A stretch of DNA of 64,000 nt from Puia dinghuensis (lineage in GTDB: Bacteria > Bacteroidota > Bacteroidia > Chitinophagales > Chitinophagaceae), in contig NZ_BMJC01000001.1 of the NCBI RefSeq assembly GCF_014642875.1, positions 1,655,335-1,719,334 of the forward strand. The letters run 5' to 3'. Of this stretch, positions 1 to 8,442 are shown in pieces (within the stretch, counting starts at the first letter, position 1; each line of letters opens with the position of its first letter). The notes beneath the pieces are model-generated. The model made no database searches. It had not been told where the DNA came from and was given only the letters and a program-made list of their open reading frames with translations. The position numbers were made by a program, and so were the translations under genes.

Positions 1-69
1 GCCGTATACCTCAGGTTCCCGGGTGCCCAGCAGGTTCAGGTTAGGACCGTTGATGATGGTTATTGTCAT
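1..69 (-). CDS. aroQ: 3-dehydroquinate dehydratase type II, N-terminal 23 codons (cut by window edge)
   Basis: The minus strand from 69 reads [20 protein letters not shown], the hallmark N-terminus of type II dehydroquinase, which converts 3-dehydroquinate to 3-dehydroshikimate in the shikimate pathway. The family motif [13 protein letters not shown] contains active-site residues. The ATG overlaps the carA stop codon (ATGA at 69-66), so the two genes are probably translationally coupled. Only the first 23 codons lie in the window. Confidence 0.9.
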   Translation of the reverse strand, partial: MTITIINGPNLNLLGTREPEVYG

Positions 70-1196
70 ACCGGGATTTTTTCTGCTACGAGACTCTTCT
101 TTATCAGATGAATAAACTCATCAAAGAGATAACGGCTGTCATGGGGGCCCGGTGTAGCTTCGGGGTGGTATTGCACGGAAAAGGCCGGCCGGTCTTTCAA
201 CCGGATGCCTTCTATCGATTCGTCATTAAGGTTGACATGGGTGATCTCGATGTTGGTCGCCTTGCGCACCGCTTCCGGGTCCACGCCAAAACCGTGATTC
301 TGCGTCGTGATCTCACAGCGGCCCGAAACCAGGTTCTTTACAGGATGGTTCAGCCCGCGGTGGCCGTGATGCATTTTAAAGGTGGGAATGCCGTTGGCAA
401 GCGCCAGCAGCTGATGCCCCAGGCAGATGCCAAAAAGCGGCTTCTTTTCCCGGAGTATCTCTTTTACCACAGGGATAGCATAATCCATGGGAGCGGGGTC
501 GCCCGGACCGTTGGAAAGAAAATAACCGCTCGGCCGGAATTCCTTCAGTACGGAAAGCGGGGTCTTAGCCGGGAAGACCTTTACAAAAGCCCCTCTGTCA
601 ACCATACACTGCAGGATATGCTTCTTCACCCCAAAATCGAGGACAGCCACCCGCACCGGTGAGGTGGGATCGCCCAACTCATATGCTTTCTCTGTGCTCA
701 CCACGGAGGCTAATTCCAGTCCATCCATATTGGGGGTCTTCTTCAATATTGCCTTCAGCTCCTCCAGGTCGGTGGTCTCCGACGAGATAACACAGTTCAT
801 AGCGCCCTTCACCCGGACATGCGCCACAAGACTCCTGGTGTCTACCCCTTCGATACACACGATATTATTCGCCTTCAGGTATTCATCCAGCGAACCCTTT
901 GCCTGCATCCGGGAGAACTGCTCTTCCAGGTTACGACCGATAAGCCCGCGGATCTTGACACTCTCCGACTCTACATCACTCTCCTTTACCCCATAATTGC
1001 CGATATGAACGCTGTTCATAATCAGCACCTGGCCAAAATAGCTGGGGTCCGTAAACACCTCCTGGTACCCAGTCATTCCGGTGTTGAAACAGATCTCACC
1101 CGAAGTCGTGCCTCTCTTACCGAATGCCTGGCCATAGTGAACAGTGCCGTCTTCGAGCAAAAGGACGGCAGGAATGTGTGAAGTAGTATGGGACAT
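66..1196 (-). CDS. carA: carbamoyl-phosphate synthase small (glutaminase) subunit
   Basis: A 376-residue protein that hydrolyses glutamine and passes ammonia to CarB, which makes carbamoyl phosphate for arginine and pyrimidines. The N-terminal small domain begins with [16 protein letters not shown]. The class I glutamine amidotransferase half carries the nucleophile motif GICLGHQ and the HPEATPGP segment with the catalytic His and Glu. An upstream in-frame start at 1271 would run back through a terminator hairpin, so the ATG at 1196 is chosen. It follows the ribosomal operon but lies beyond its terminator, so it is probably transcribed separately. The 3' end overlaps aroQ by ATGA. Confidence 0.96.
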   Translation of the reverse strand: MSHTTSHIPAVLLLEDGTVHYGQAFGKRGTTSGEICFNTGMTGYQEVFTDPSYFGQVLIMNSVHIGNYGVKESDVESESVKIRGLIGRNLEEQFSRMQAKGSLDEYLKANNIVCIEGVDTRSLVAHVRVKGAMNCVISSETTDLEELKAILKKTPNMDGLELASVVSTEKAYELGDPTSPVRVAVLDFGVKKHILQCMVDRGAFVKVFPAKTPLSVLKEFRPSGYFLSNGPGDPAPMDYAIPVVKEILREKKPLFGICLGHQLLALANGIPTFKMHHGHRGLNHPVKNLVSGRCEITTQNHGFGVDPEAVRKATNIEITHVNLNDESIEGIRLKDRPAFSVQYHPEATPGPHDSRYLFDEFIHLIKKSLVAEKIPV

Positions 1197-1223
1197 GTGG
1201 AGCGAAAAATTTGGCAAAAGTAC

Positions 1224-1256
1224 AAAAAAAACGGACCCGGCATATGCCGGGTCCGT
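1224..1256 (-). terminator. rho-independent terminator after rplQ
   Basis: A perfect 26-bp inverted repeat (1231-1256, arms ACGGACCCGGCAT and its complement) lies between rplQ and carA. On the minus strand it is followed by a run of seven T (1224-1230). It closes the ribosomal operon. Confidence 0.9.
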
Positions 1257-1282
1257 GAAATTTATCCTCAATGCCCTGAGTA

Positions 1283-1801
1283 CTACTCAGCAGCCTTGTC
1301 TTCTTTCTTCTTGCCTTCCTTGGCCGCGGGAGCTTCAGCAGCAGCCTCTTCAGCAGGCGCAGCAGCCTTCTTCCGGCCACCAGCCCGGCGGGTCTTCTTA
1401 CCAGCCGCTTCCTTGGCCTCACCTTTACCCTTACCGTAGATCTCGTTGAAATCCACCAGCTCTATCAGGGCCGTTTCGGCGTTGTCACCAACACGGGTGC
1501 CTAGCTTGATGATCCGGGTATAACCGCCGGGACGGCCACCAATCTTCTCGGCTACCGGGCCAAACAGCTCGGTAACGGCTTCTTTGTCCTGCAGGTAGCT
1601 GAAAACTACCCGGCGCTGGTGCGTGGTGTTGTCCTTGGCCTTCGTGATCAGGGGCTCCACATAGGTGCGCAGTGATTTCGCCTTTGCCAGGGTGGTAACG
1701 ATCCTCTTATGAGCGATCAGTTGGATGGCCAGGTTGCTCAGCAGCGCTTTACGATGCGAGGCCGTACGGCCGAGATTGTTGATCTTGTCTCCGTGACGCA
1801 T
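1283..1801 (-). CDS. rplQ: 50S ribosomal protein L17
   Basis: A 172-residue protein. The N-terminal ~116 residues are the L17 core, starting [20 protein letters not shown] and containing [16 protein letters not shown]-terminal tail of about 55 residues is rich in Lys, Ala and Glu. Such extended tails are usual for Bacteroidota L17, whereas many other bacteria stop near 120-130 residues. L17 sits near the peptide exit tunnel of the large subunit. It is the last gene of the alpha-type operon, but 136 bp containing a terminator-like hairpin separate it from rpoA, so rplQ may depend on read-through or its own promoter. Confidence 0.97.
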   Translation of the reverse strand: MRHGDKINNLGRTASHRKALLSNLAIQLIAHKRIVTTLAKAKSLRTYVEPLITKAKDNTTHQRRVVFSYLQDKEAVTELFGPVAEKIGGRPGGYTRIIKLGTRVGDNAETALIELVDFNEIYGKGKGEAKEAAGKKTRRAGGRKKAAAPAEEAAAEAPAAKEGKKKEDKAAE

Positions 1802-1853
1802 GACTATTAGATTTAAACCTTACACCGTGTCAGGAATTGTAAGGCTATATGAA

Positions 1854-1895
1854 TAAAAAAAGCCGGCCGCAAAGCTGGCCCGGGCCAGCTGGCCG
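1854..1895 (-). terminator. terminator-like hairpin between rpoA and rplQ
   Basis: On the minus strand, arms CGGCC-AGCTGGCCC and GGGCCAGCT-GGCCG (1864-1895) form a long GC-rich stem followed by GC and a run of T (1854-1861). This has the form of an intrinsic terminator inside a ribosomal operon. It could reduce transcription of rplQ relative to rpoA. It overlaps the dispersed repeat annotated at 1864-1913. Confidence 0.6.
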
Positions 1896-1913
1896 AAGGC
1901 CCATCATTAGCAC
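1864..1913 (-). repeat. dispersed two-hairpin intergenic repeat, copy 1
   Basis: On the minus strand this reads GCTAATGATGGGCCTTCGGC followed by a second GC-rich palindrome. Nearly the same 20-23 bases, followed by a different second hairpin, occur at 4704-4746 and 55273-55314. All three lie between genes, which suggests a REP/BIME-like mobile hairpin element. Confidence 0.6.
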
Positions 1914-1937
1914 CCGCGACCGACCATAACAAAAAAC

Positions 1938-2933
1938 TTATTCATCATCAACCTTGAGCTTGCCGAGGTCCATACCGAAGTGCAGACCACGCTCACCCAG
2001 CACCTGCTCGATCTCAGCCAGGGATTTCTGACCGAAATTGCGGAACTTCATCAGGTCTTCCTGCTCATAGGTCACCAGTTCGCTAAGGCTATTGATCTTG
2101 GCGGCTTTCAGACAGTTGAAGGCTCTAACGGAAAGATCCAGGTCTTCCAGCGGAGTCTTCAGTATCTTGCGCAATTGCAGCGTCTGCTCATCCACCAGGT
2201 CTTCCTTCTTCTCTTCTTTATTGTCGAAAGTGATATTCTCGTCGGTGATGATCATCAGATGCTGGATCAGGATGCGTGAAGCCTGTTTTACAGCCTCTTC
2301 CGGATGGATTGTCCCGTCCGTAGACACTTCCATGATCAATTTCTCGAAGTCCGTGCGCTGCTCCACACGCGTATTTTCGATGGAGTATTTCACGTTCTTG
2401 ATAGGAGTGAATATAGCATCGGTCGGGATATAACCAAACGGCGCATCTTTCGGCTTGTTGTCTTCTGCCGGAACATAACCACGGCCCTTGCCGATGGTGA
2501 TCTCGATATCGAGCTTGGCAGAAGAATCCAGGGTACAGATGAGCAGGCCCGGGTTCATCACCTCGAACGAAGGAGTAGCTTCTCCAAGCGTTCCGGCAGT
2601 GAATTCCGTCTTGTTCTTCAGGCTCAACGTGATCTTTTCCTGAGCCACTTCATGCTCAACCTTCTTCTTGAAACGTACTTGTTTCAGGTTGAGGATGATT
2701 TCCACCACGTCTTCCGTCACGCCCTTCAGGGTAGCAAACTCATGATCGGCTCCCTCGATTTTGACCCCAATGATCGCATACCCTTCCAAAGAGCTGAGCA
2801 ACACCCGGCGAAGGGCATTCCCGATGGTGACACCATAACCCGGCTCTAAAGGGCGAAATTCGAATTGGGCTTCGAAATCGGTAGCCTTCTGAAGGATGAT
2901 CTTATCTGGTTTCTGGAAATTTAAAATGGCCAT
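1938..2933 (-). CDS. rpoA: DNA-directed RNA polymerase subunit alpha
   Basis: A 331-residue protein of normal family length. The N-terminal domain (about 1-235) contains the assembly motif NALRRVLLSSLEGYAI. The C-terminal domain (about 255-325) contains DLDLSVRAFNCLKAAKI and FRNFGQKSLAEIEQVL, which in the family contact upstream promoter DNA and activators. It nucleates assembly of the polymerase core. It sits 26 bp after rpsD, as in other alpha operons. The ATG at 2933 gives the conserved start M-A-I-L-N-F-Q-K-P. Confidence 0.98.
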   Translation of the reverse strand: MAILNFQKPDKIILQKATDFEAQFEFRPLEPGYGVTIGNALRRVLLSSLEGYAIIGVKIEGADHEFATLKGVTEDVVEIILNLKQVRFKKKVEHEVAQEKITLSLKNKTEFTAGTLGEATPSFEVMNPGLLICTLDSSAKLDIEITIGKGRGYVPAEDNKPKDAPFGYIPTDAIFTPIKNVKYSIENTRVEQRTDFEKLIMEVSTDGTIHPEEAVKQASRILIQHLMIITDENITFDNKEEKKEDLVDEQTLQLRKILKTPLEDLDLSVRAFNCLKAAKINSLSELVTYEQEDLMKFRNFGQKSLAEIEQVLGERGLHFGMDLGKLKVDDE

Positions 2934-2959
2934 ATTTAAATTTACGATTTAACAGTTTG

Positions 2960-3565
2960 TTACTTAGAATACAATTCAACAATCAATTGCTCCTTAATGT
3001 TCTCAGGTACGCTTTCACGCTCGGGAAGGGCGATAAAAGTCCCCTTGAACTCGGCTTCGGACCAATCCAACCAGTTGAATTTGGCATTCTTTCCACGCAT
3101 TTGGCTGGTAATACCCGTGTTTCCCCGGGTGCTTTCCTTCAGACTGATGACATCCCCGGGACGCAGTTCGAAAGAAGGAACATTGACGACTTCTCCGTTG
3201 ACAGTAATATGCTTATGTGTCACCAACTGACGGGCAGCAGGACGGGAAGGGGCAATGCCAAGGCGGAAAACCGCGTTATCCAGACGGGCTTCCAGCAGCT
3301 TGATGAGGTTTTCACCGGTAACACCTTTGCGCCGGACAGCTTCTTCAAAAGTCTTGCGGAACTGGCGTTCGAGCAACCCATAGGTATACTTTGCCTTCTG
3401 CTTTTCCTTCAGCTGAAGCGCATATTCCCCGGGAGCTTTACGCTTTTTGGTTCCGCCATGCTGACCCGGAGGGTTGCTGTTCTTGGTCAAATACTTACCG
3501 TTGCCTAAGATAGGCTCGCCGAAAATGCGGGAAATTCTGGTCTTCGGACCTGTGTAACGTGCCAT
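2960..3565 (-). CDS. rpsD: 30S ribosomal protein S4
   Basis: A 201-residue primary 16S rRNA-binding protein that starts assembly of the 30S body. It begins MARYTGPKTRISRIFGEPI and carries the S4 RNA-binding domain (about 92-155) with RLDNAVFRLGIAPSRPAARQ and HKHITVNGEVVN. There is no cysteine zinc knuckle at the N-terminus. In Escherichia coli S4 is the translational repressor of its operon; whether that holds here cannot be told, because the hairpins between these genes differ. It precedes rpoA by 26 bp and follows rpsK after 133 bp. Confidence 0.98.
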   Translation of the reverse strand: MARYTGPKTRISRIFGEPILGNGKYLTKNSNPPGQHGGTKKRKAPGEYALQLKEKQKAKYTYGLLERQFRKTFEEAVRRKGVTGENLIKLLEARLDNAVFRLGIAPSRPAARQLVTHKHITVNGEVVNVPSFELRPGDVISLKESTRGNTGITSQMRGKNAKFNWLDWSEAEFKGTFIALPERESVPENIKEQLIVELYSK

Positions 3566-3661
3566 GATGTACTTTGTTAGATTTTTGAGTTACCCGGATA
3601 AGATTATTCAAAAATCTTAAAATTGAATCTTACCCAGCTTTTAAAATATATATCCAATAAA

Positions 3662-3698
3662 CCCGGCTCCCATGAAGACTATCCATGAAGCCGGTTAA
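3662..3698 (-). other. hairpin between rpsK and rpsD
   Basis: Just after the rpsK stop codon, arms CCGGCT and AGCCGG enclose a loop with two CTTCATGG copies. There is no long T run, so a processing or mRNA-stability element is more likely than a strong terminator. The rest of the 133-bp spacer is AT-rich without a gene. Confidence 0.4.
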
Positions 3699-4103
3699 CT
3701 ATACCCTACGTTTCTTGGGCGGACGGCAACCGTTGTGCGGCAGCGGAGTACAATCCTTGATCATAACCACTTCGATGCCGTTGTTGGACAACGCCCGAAT
3801 GGCGCTCTCCCGGCCCGAACCCGGTCCCTTTACATAAACATCTACTTTTTTCAACCCTGCGTCGACAGCCGCCTTTGCAGCATCCGATGAAGCCATCTGG
3901 GCAGCATAAGGGGTGTTCTTCTTCGAACCCTTAAAACCCATCTTCCCGGCACTGCTCCAGGAAATAACCTGACCGTTCTTGTTGGTGAGGCTGATGATGA
4001 TGTTGTTGAAGCTGGCGGTGATATGCGCATCACCGTAGACATCTACTTTTACGATCCTTTTCTTAGCAGCGGCTTTTGCGCTGTTTGCTTGTGCTTTCGC
4101 CAT
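3699..4103 (-). CDS. rpsK: 30S ribosomal protein S11
   Basis: A 134-residue protein of the 30S platform. An Ala/Lys-rich N-terminus (about 15 residues) is followed by the S11 core: [40 protein letters not shown] and the conserved C-terminal [17 protein letters not shown]. Length and motifs are complete. It lies between rpsM and rpsD in the standard order, with 143 bp of spacer before it that contains a terminator-like hairpin. Confidence 0.97.
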   Translation of the reverse strand: MAKAQANSAKAAAKKRIVKVDVYGDAHITASFNNIIISLTNKNGQVISWSSAGKMGFKGSKKNTPYAAQMASSDAAKAAVDAGLKKVDVYVKGPGSGRESAIRALSNNGIEVVMIKDCTPLPHNGCRPPKKRRV

Positions 4104-4204
4104 GATAGGTAATCTTCTGTTGTTTAAAATATTCCCGCTTCCGGGACCGGATCAACCCTCCGCCTGCACCCGACATCTGGCGCTGATCCAAATCAATAGT
4201 GCAA

Positions 4205-4240
4205 ATAAAAGCCGCCGCTGTAGGCAAATACAACGGCAGC
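4205..4240 (-). terminator. terminator-like hairpin between rpsM and rpsK
   Basis: On the minus strand GCTGCCGTTGTA pairs with TACAGCGGCGGC (two G-U pairs, six-base loop) and is followed by TTTTATTTG. It lies just after the rpsM stop. It may set expression of the distal genes or protect the mRNA end. Confidence 0.5.
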
Positions 4241-4246
4241 TTTCAA

Positions 4247-4627
4247 CTATTTCTTGGCTACCTTCTTCTTGCCGGCAACCGTCTTACGCTTACCTTTCCT
4301 GGTACGGCTGTTGGTACGGGTACGCTGACCACGAACAGGCAGACCCTTACGATGACGCAGCCCACGATAACAGGCGATATCCAACAAACGCTTGATATTC
4401 ATCTGTACCTCGGAGCGAAGCGCACCTTCCACCTTGAACTCATTCGTAATGATATTACGGATGGCATTCAGCTCTTCGTCATTCCACTGATGCACTTTCT
4501 TGTCGAAATCGATCCCCGCCTTGGTCAGGATGTACTGAGCAGTCGAACGGCCAATACCGAAGATATAGGTAAGTCCGATCTCCCCTCTTTTATTTTTTGG
4601 TAAGTCTACACCGGCAATACGAGCCAT
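4247..4627 (-). CDS. rpsM: 30S ribosomal protein S13
   Basis: A 126-residue protein at the head of the small subunit that contacts the large subunit and tRNA. It shows the S13 start [20 protein letters not shown], the helix-two-turn-helix region [16 protein letters not shown] and the basic tail [20 protein letters not shown]. The order rpmJ-rpsM-rpsK is conserved. The spacer to rpmJ (116 bp) holds a long hairpin and a dispersed repeat. Confidence 0.98.
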   Translation of the reverse strand: MARIAGVDLPKNKRGEIGLTYIFGIGRSTAQYILTKAGIDFDKKVHQWNDEELNAIRNIITNEFKVEGALRSEVQMNIKRLLDIACYRGLRHRKGLPVRGQRTRTNSRTRKGKRKTVAGKKKVAKK

Positions 4628-4657
4628 ATTCTTAATTTATAATTTTTTCAATTAGAG

Positions 4658-4701
4658 ATTTCGCCTCTGGCCTCCTGCTGAATATAGGCCCTCGGCGAAA
4701 T
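4658..4701 (-). other. long hairpin between rpmJ and rpsM
   Basis: Arms ATTTCGCC...GGCCT and AGGCC...GGCGAAAT pair over 13 bp with an internal loop, giving a 44-base stem-loop. There is no adjoining T run on the transcribed strand. The position suggests an mRNA processing or regulatory structure upstream of rpsM. Confidence 0.5.
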
Positions 4702-4703
4702 CC

Positions 4704-4746
4704 AGCTAATGATTGGCCTTCGGCCGGCGCCCCCGTGGGCCGCCTA
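4704..4746 (+). repeat. dispersed two-hairpin intergenic repeat, copy 2
   Basis: GCTAATGATTGGCCTTCGGC followed by a GC-rich second stem. The first 23 bases match copy 3 (from 55273) exactly, and copy 1 (inverted, 1864-1913) with few changes. It ends at the rpmJ stop codon. Confidence 0.6.
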
Positions 4747-4860
4747 GCCCTGACGTTGCTTAAAACGCGGGTTCTTCTTGTTAATTACATACAGCTTGCC
4801 CTTCCTTCTCACGATCTTACAATCGGCGCTGCGCTTTTTGATGGATGCACGAACTTTCAT
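4744..4860 (-). CDS. rpmJ: 50S ribosomal protein L36
   Basis: A 38-residue protein starting [20 protein letters not shown] and ending NPRFKQRQG. This is the zinc-free form of L36: only one Cys of the usual C-C-C-H set is present. L36 is a small late-assembling large-subunit protein. It starts 9 bp after the infA stop codon in the same operon. The stop codon touches a dispersed repeat, so its 3' end may have been the repeat's insertion point. Confidence 0.97.
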   Translation of the reverse strand: MKVRASIKKRSADCKIVRRKGKLYVINKKNPRFKQRQG

Positions 4861-4869
4861 AACAATTTA

Positions 4870-5088
4870 TTATTTGTATCTGAATATGATTCTTCCTCTC
4901 GTCAGGTCATAAGGGCTCATCTCAACCCCTACCTTGTCCCCAGGCAATATCCGTATGTAATTCATCCTCATTTTCCCCGAGATGGTTGCCAAAATCTCAT
5001 GCCCATTTTCCAACTTAACTTTGAACATAGCATTGGATAAGGCTTCCAGAATGATACCATCTTGTTTAATGAGTGCTTGTTTAGCCAT
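4870..5088 (-). CDS. infA: translation initiation factor IF-1
   Basis: A 72-residue single S1-like OB-fold protein that occupies the ribosomal A site during initiation. It reads [20 protein letters not shown], then [20 protein letters not shown] and the conserved end [14 protein letters not shown]. Length is standard. It is the first gene of this operon and has its own promoter at 5104-5134. secY and map, which usually precede it in Bacteroidota, are not next to it. Confidence 0.98.
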   Translation of the reverse strand: MAKQALIKQDGIILEALSNAMFKVKLENGHEILATISGKMRMNYIRILPGDKVGVEMSPYDLTRGRIIFRYK

Positions 5089-5103
5089 ACAGTTTTTGGG
5101 AGC

Positions 5104-5134
5104 GCAAAGATAGGAATAATTATAACTGCGTCAA
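5104..5134 (-). promoter_or_regulatory. promoter of the infA ribosomal operon
   Basis: On the minus strand a -33 TTG (5134-5132) and an exact Bacteroidota -7 box TATCTTTG (5111-5104; consensus TAnnTTTG) are separated by about 20 bp. Transcription would start near 5099, giving a leader of about 10 bases. Confidence 0.7.
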
Positions 5135-5231
5135 AATTTAGCAATAAATATATAATTTCCGGCTTTCACCGGAAAACAAAAGATCGTCACCGGCACCACC
5201 ATTTTCGCCCGTCACCCGCCATCCAACCCAT

Positions 5232-5642
5232 CTAATGGGCACTTACAGCCCTGATAAGGTCGATCTTGGTCATCCCATGGTAGTGATTCTGCAGCTGATG
5301 CACCGCGATCGGCTGCGTAATATGCCGCCGGTCTTCCCGATACCACATCTCAAAATCGGAAAAATTCCCTTTTCCGGAGATCAGGATGCGAAACGGCCCC
5401 TTCAGATACTTCACCCCACCGCCCGGCTGGTCCTGCTTCTCAAATCCGAATTTTAGCAGTTGGTTTTCATCTAAGGGTATGGGATACAGTTCATTAGGAT
5501 CATACCAGAAATCCTGGACATCCGTCTGTACCTGTGTTTTCCTCTCCTCGCGGTCCAAACCTATAATCTCCCCTTCCCTGCTCGTGCCATCAAACTGCAC
5601 CAGCAGAAGATCCCCCATCCGTAATTCGTGCATTTCAATCAT
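5232..5642 (-). CDS. hypothetical protein, 136 aa
   Basis: Function not recognised. The protein is soluble, without signal peptide or membrane segment. The N-terminal half looks beta-rich (LRMGDLLLVQFDGTSREGEI), with a Trp/Tyr segment DFWYDPNELYPIPLDENQLL. The C-terminus has HQLQNHYHGMTKIDLIRAV, rich in His and aromatic residues. An ATG three codons downstream (5633) is an equally good start. It stands alone between the infA promoter and a pseudogene. Similar short proteins of unknown role are common in Bacteroidota genomes and phages; that resemblance is from memory. Confidence 0.7.
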   Translation of the reverse strand: MIEMHELRMGDLLLVQFDGTSREGEIIGLDREERKTQVQTDVQDFWYDPNELYPIPLDENQLLKFGFEKQDQPGGGVKYLKGPFRILISGKGNFSDFEMWYREDRRHITQPIAVHQLQNHYHGMTKIDLIRAVSAH

Positions 5643-5707
5643 ATGACATCGTTTTTATGTGGTTATGTTCCAAATTAAGGATTTTAACAATAAATCCCAA
5701 TAGCAGA

Positions 5708-6160
5708 TTACCCCCATCCACCCGGCTTCCCCGCCTCCAGACTCCCGATCTCCTTCTCCAGACAATCCGCCTTCGCCGCCCAGATCGTCATCCCCCCTTA
5801 TCGCCTCCTCCCGCGTCAAGGCATTCTCCGGCTGAAACCCGCCCGCCGGAAACCCTTTCGCATCCACCCGGAAAACAGCCGCCAGAAAAGTCTTGAACGG
5901 ACTGATATCCTCCACCGGGAAATCGGTCCCCAATGGCAGCCAGCCATTCTCCCCAAGCAACCGCTTATAGGCAAAGGCGCCCTTCAACCGCACCGGCCCA
6001 ATATCCAGGCCAGCCCCGGATGTGCACCGGCAAACTGCTTCGCCCGCTGTACCGCCTCACCCTTGGAAAAGGCGCTGTCTACAGCATATATTTTTCCATG
6101 AAAAAGCACCAGGTCGGCCGCCTGCCTGGAATGACTAATAAAAACGACCGCCCCCGCAAA
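5708..6160 (-). pseudogene. remnant of a YtcJ-type amidohydrolase
   Basis: Three conserved pieces of a secreted amidohydrolase-3 (YtcJ-like, normally about 550 residues) survive in order. An N-terminal piece reads ADLVLFHGKIYAVDSAFSKG and is joined directly to AKQFAGAHPGLAWILGR. A C-terminal piece reads ENGWLPLGTDFPVEDISPFK to ENALTREEAIRG. The lesions are lost codons near the start (stop TGA just before the first piece), a deletion after Ser-Lys-Gly-Glu-Ala, and a second deletion joining WILGR to DIGPVRLKG out of frame. There is also one extra G in a G6 run (near 5796) that shifts the final MTIWAAKADCLEKEIGSLEAGK. Only about a quarter of the gene remains, so no function is expected. Confidence 0.85.
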
Positions 6161-6182
6161 TATTCATAAAAGCTGTCCCATC

Positions 6183-7340
6183 TCATTCCGCCCAACTCAT
6201 CGTATACCCCGGGTTCTCGATCTCCAGCGCCTCCACCGTAAGCGAAAGGGGATGAAAAGTATCCACCATCACTGCCAGTTCCTTAGTCTCTTTCGCCCCG
6301 ATGCTCCGTTGCACGGCTCCCGGATGCGGCCCATGCGGGATACCACTGGGATGCAGCGTGATCATCCCCCGGGTGACATTCTTCCTGCTCATGAAGTCTC
6401 CGTCTACGTAATAAAGCACTTCATCGCTGTCGATATTACTGTGGTTATACGGCGCAGGGATCGACATCGGATGATAGTCGAACAGCCGCGGACAAAACGA
6501 ACAGACCACAAAGTTGCGGCCCTCAAACGTCTGATGCACCGGCGGCGGCTGATGGACGCGCCCCGTTATCGGCTCGAAATCATGTATGCTAAACGCAAAC
6601 GGATAACAACACCCATCCCACCCGATCACATCGAAAGGATGATGCCCGTAATGGATTCCATACATCCGCCCCTTCTTCTTGGTGCGGATCAGAAAATCCC
6701 CTTTCTCATCCCTGGTAGCCAATGATTGCGGCCCCCGGATATCCCGTTCGCAATACGGCGAATGTTCCAACAACTGCCCGTAAGGGCTCAGATATTTCTT
6801 TGGATACCGGACAGGGCTAAAGGATTCAACTATGAAAAGCCTGTTGTCGGCATTATCAAATCGCAGTTGATAAATAGTCCCCCTCGGCACCACGAGATAA
6901 TCCCCATACCCAAAACTCAATTCTCCATACATCGTCTTCATCACCCCGCTGCCCTGGTGCACAAAGATCACTTCATCGGCATCCGTATTCTTATAAAAAT
7001 AATTGTCCATACTACCGGTCGGCGAAGCGAGCACGATATGACAATCATTGTTCACCAGCACCGGTATCCGGCTGTGCAAATAATCCGCTTCCGGCTTGAT
7101 CTTAAACCCCTCGAAGCTGCGATGCTTCAGCATTTTTTCTTCCGCGATGCGCGGCAAGACATCATACGGTTCGTCTGTCCCGATGATCTGTGTAGGTGGA
7201 GAAATATGATAAAGCAGGGAATAATCATTCGAAAAACCTTCCGTGGAAAACAGCTGCTCGGAATAAAGCGAGCCGTTCGGCTGATGGAATTGGGTGTGAC
7301 GTTTATGAGGGATCGTCCCCATCGAAATATAATGCGGCAT
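6183..7340 (-). CDS. hmgA: homogentisate 1,2-dioxygenase
   Basis: A 385-residue non-heme Fe(II) enzyme that opens homogentisate to maleylacetoacetate in tyrosine/phenylalanine breakdown. Conserved segments include DNYFYKNTDADEVIFVHQGS, GDYLVVPRGTIYQLRF and HYGHHPFDVIGWDGCCYPFA. The metal-ligand region shows HSNIDSDEVLYYVDGDF and HPSGIPHGPHPG. It is shorter than the 430-450 residue eukaryote-type enzyme, which is normal for this bacterial branch. No other genes of the pathway are adjacent. It is divergent from the lipoprotein gene that follows. Confidence 0.93.
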   Translation of the reverse strand: MPHYISMGTIPHKRHTQFHQPNGSLYSEQLFSTEGFSNDYSLLYHISPPTQIIGTDEPYDVLPRIAEEKMLKHRSFEGFKIKPEADYLHSRIPVLVNNDCHIVLASPTGSMDNYFYKNTDADEVIFVHQGSGVMKTMYGELSFGYGDYLVVPRGTIYQLRFDNADNRLFIVESFSPVRYPKKYLSPYGQLLEHSPYCERDIRGPQSLATRDEKGDFLIRTKKKGRMYGIHYGHHPFDVIGWDGCCYPFAFSIHDFEPITGRVHQPPPVHQTFEGRNFVVCSFCPRLFDYHPMSIPAPYNHSNIDSDEVLYYVDGDFMSRKNVTRGMITLHPSGIPHGPHPGAVQRSIGAKETKELAVMVDTFHPLSLTVEALEIENPGYTMSWAE

Positions 7341-7425
7341 AGTGCAGATCGTTGGGTTAAAATTACTTAATTCCTCCCTGACATGCGCTGTTTACCACTA
7401 CCTTTATAGAAAAATAATTACCCCG

Positions 7426-8442
7426 GTGCCCAACACCCCTCTTCGATTGTTTTGGCTCTTTCTTGTCTTATGCAGCGCCGCCTGTAACCAACGGCCAAAA
7501 TTCATAAGCTTCTACTATTGGCGGACCACCTTTGCCCCCGACAGCACAGAGCAAACAACCCTAAAGGACAATTCCGTAGCTACATTATATGTCCGCTATT
7601 TCGACGTTAACTGGCCCGACACCAGCTCCGCTCCCGCTCCGGTAGCGCCCGTTCACTTCGACAGTATCCCTGCCGGTTATACGATCATCCCGGTCGTCTT
7701 CTTCCGCAACCGGGTTTTTGAAAGATCCACCCCCGCCACGCTGCCGGCGCTCGTCGATAAAATATGGGCGCTCGTCCGCCGCATCAACGCTTCCGCACAG
7801 ACGCACCCAAAAGAGATCCAGTTCGACTGCGACTGGACGGAAAAGACAAAGGACAATTATTTCGCCTTTCTCCGCGGCTATAAACAACGATCAGGCGACA
7901 TCATCTCCTGCACCATCCGGCTTCATCAGATAAAATATCCCGATCGCACCGGCATCCCACCCGTCGACCACGGCGTACTGATGTTCTACAACATGGGCAA
8001 CATCGATGCCGGCCCCGGCAGCTCCATCTACGACCGGTCGATAGCCCACCGCTATACGCCATCCCTCCGTACTTATCCACTGATGCTAGACCTGGCCTTG
8101 CCCATCTTCGCCTGGAGCCTTCAGATCCGTGACGGCAAGGTCATCCAGCTGCTGGATAAGATGAATGCCCGTTCCTTTGAAAAAGACACTAATTTTATCT
8201 CCACCGGTCCACAAGGGTTTTCCACCCGGCATGCCTGCTTCCGCGGCGGCTATTATTTCCAGGAGAACGACGTCATAAAGATCGAATCGGTCTCCCGGGA
8301 CGGTCTGCTGGAAATAGTTTCGGAAGTCAACCGCCACACCAATCACCGGATACGCGATCTTATTTTCTTTGACCTCGATCGTCAAAACCTCGAGCAATAT
8401 GACAAGAACCTCTTTAAAGAAATCCTGGATCATACTGACTAG
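7426..8442 (+). CDS. putative lipoprotein of unknown function, 338 aa
   Basis: Not recognised. The GTG at 7426 gives a clean lipoprotein signal (about 10 hydrophobic residues ending LVLCSAAC, lipobox Cys near 18). An ATG at 7342 would put 28 unlikely residues in front. The mature part is about 320 residues with no obvious catalytic motif. Notable segments are KEIQFDCDWTEKTKDNYFAF and GVLMFYNMGN, whose spacing recalls glycoside-hydrolase-like TIM-barrel strands; this is only a suggestion. It overlaps the next lipoprotein gene by 44 bp, so the two are probably co-translated and act together. Confidence 0.7.
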   Translation: MPNTPLRLFWLFLVLCSAACNQRPKFISFYYWRTTFAPDSTEQTTLKDNSVATLYVRYFDVNWPDTSSAPAPVAPVHFDSIPAGYTIIPVVFFRNRVFERSTPATLPALVDKIWALVRRINASAQTHPKEIQFDCDWTEKTKDNYFAFLRGYKQRSGDIISCTIRLHQIKYPDRTGIPPVDHGVLMFYNMGNIDAGPGSSIYDRSIAHRYTPSLRTYPLMLDLALPIFAWSLQIRDGKVIQLLDKMNARSFEKDTNFISTGPQGFSTRHACFRGGYYFQENDVIKIESVSRDGLLEIVSEVNRHTNHRIRDLIFFDLDRQNLEQYDKNLFKEILDHTD

